Positions 11,536 through 12,056 of a DNA stretch of 12,056 bases are shown here, piece after piece (position 1 is the first letter of the stretch; each line of letters starts with the position of its first letter). The notes under the pieces were generated by a model. It was given only the letters and a program-made list of their open reading frames with translations, had not been told where the DNA came from and made no database searches. The stretch is from Sphingomonas bacterium (GTDB taxonomy: Bacteria > Pseudomonadota > Alphaproteobacteria > Sphingomonadales > Sphingomonadaceae): contig JAJAZM010000061.1 of assembly GCA_026785645.1 (NCBI GenBank), positions 1 through 12,056 on the forward strand. The letters are read 5' to 3'. Position numbers and translations under genes: made by a program.

Positions 11536-12056
11536 TCAGGCGTTTCCAAGCTCGAACTTGAGCGTGATAATGGTGGTTGAGGGGATCGCCTTGGCCCCCT
11601 CCATAGCCGGCTGGTAGCGCCACACGCGCAGGATGTGACGTCGTGCCGCCTCGAGGAAGGTCGGGTCGGCGCGGCCCACGGCATCGACCGCGATCACCCG
11701 CCCGCGCTCATCGATGCTCAGGCGAAGTCGGAGGCTCGCCTCGTCGCCAGCCTCGCGCTTCGAGATCGGATAGGGCGGGCGGATGGCGTCACCGACAGTG
11801 GCGAAGCGCGGGCCTTTGCGAGCAATCGGCAGGTCGAGTGGGATCGGGGTCGGCAAGGTGCCGGTGCCGATCACCGGTCCCGGCTGGGGCGGAGTCGGGG
11901 GCAGTTCGGCGATGGTCGGGCCGGGCGAGGGCAAGGGCGGGACGATCGGATCGACCGTGGTGACGTGCGAGTTGCTCGGCCGGGGATCGGGCTGCGGCTC
12001 GGGCGGCGGGACCGGGGGTTTGGGCTCGGAGACCAAGATGACGGTAGTCGGGGTGA
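11536..12056 (-). CDS. TonB-like energy transducer protein (N-terminus cut by window edge)
   Basis: The frame is open to the right edge, so the start and the N-terminal membrane anchor lie outside the window. The visible 173 residues begin with a proline-rich spacer typical of TonB (SEPKPPVPPPEPQPDPRPS ... PPLPSPGPTIAELPPTPPQPGP), which spans the periplasm. A C-terminal TonB-type domain follows from about YPISKREAGDEASLRLRLSIDERGRVIAVDAVG, through DPTFLEAARRHILRVWRYQPAMEGAKAIPSTTIITLKFEL. The GxV and W-x-Y/F-x-PA patterns are characteristic. TonB couples the proton-motive force, with ExbB and ExbD, to outer-membrane receptors for iron complexes or vitamins. TTG 12034-12036 is only the first start-type codon inside the window and is not the true start. 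It may lead the transcript that continues into the rib genes, but that cannot be shown here. Confidence 0.85.
   Translation of the reverse strand, partial: TPTTVILVSEPKPPVPPPEPQPDPRPSNSHVTTVDPIVPPLPSPGPTIAELPPTPPQPGPVIGTGTLPTPIPLDLPIARKGPRFATVGDAIRPPYPISKREAGDEASLRLRLSIDERGRVIAVDAVGRADPTFLEAARRHILRVWRYQPAMEGAKAIPSTTIITLKFELGNA

Noticed and set aside
1..12056. CRISPR arrays, tRNA or rRNA genes, transposases
   Set aside because: I saw no regularly spaced direct repeats, no tRNA-like cloverleaf with a CCA-end region, no rRNA sequence and no transposase motifs on either strand. The repeats present are short palindromes only. A computed tRNA or covariance scan was not possible.

Overview
The window looks like chromosomal DNA of an alphaproteobacterium, most probably a sphingomonad. 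This rests on the GC-rich coding sequence with GC-rich third positions, the gene families (RibBX-type riboflavin gene, COQ9, compact FeoB), and three kinds of short dispersed palindromic repeats that I recall as common between sphingomonad genes. No database search was possible, so genus is open.

Layout. 1-56 (+) is the tail of a gene cut by the window edge. 57-1180 is mostly non-coding and repeat-rich. Its one credible gene encodes a 98-residue membrane protein (381-677, +) in visibly AT-richer DNA, flanked by two copies of a dispersed inverted repeat. From 1181 to 5861 all genes are on the minus strand. In transcription order they are an EamA-type transporter, a COQ9-family protein (ATGA overlap), a small secreted protein, feoA, feoB and ssb. 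A divergent pair on the plus strand follows: an Old Yellow Enzyme-type ene-reductase (5941-7032) and a membrane-anchored SOUL haem-binding protein (7071-7709). From 7776 to the right edge all genes are again on the minus strand. In transcription order they are a TonB-like protein (cut by the edge), a small single-span membrane protein, ribD, ribE, a ribB variant and ribH. The two blocks converge on a REP-like palindrome at 7718-7795.

How the genes work together. ribD, ribE, ribB and ribH cover the riboflavin pathway except GTP cyclohydrolase II (and the unassigned phosphatase). The ribB product carries a cyclohydrolase-II-like domain that has lost its zinc cysteines (a RibBX), so a separate ribA must lie elsewhere. 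FeoA and FeoB take up ferrous iron, and a Fur-box-like site directly abuts the feoA start codon. The ene-reductase is an FMN enzyme, but there is no direct evidence that it is co-regulated with the rib genes.

Most interesting signals. (1) The RibBX protein begins with an about 60-residue helix-turn-helix domain, giving HTH-DHBPS-degenerate GCHII. A perfect palindrome TCACAT-N4-ATGTGA plus a third half-site lies directly upstream of its start, inside the rib gene cluster, and I see no FMN riboswitch. This suggests a self-regulating riboflavin enzyme. (2) At feoA, a 12-bp perfect inverted repeat encloses the start codon and the Fur-like box, there is no ribosome binding site, and a leaderless message is possible. 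(3) A hairpin hides the ribosome binding site of the SOUL gene. (4) The REP-like repeat supplies the last codons and stop of ribH.
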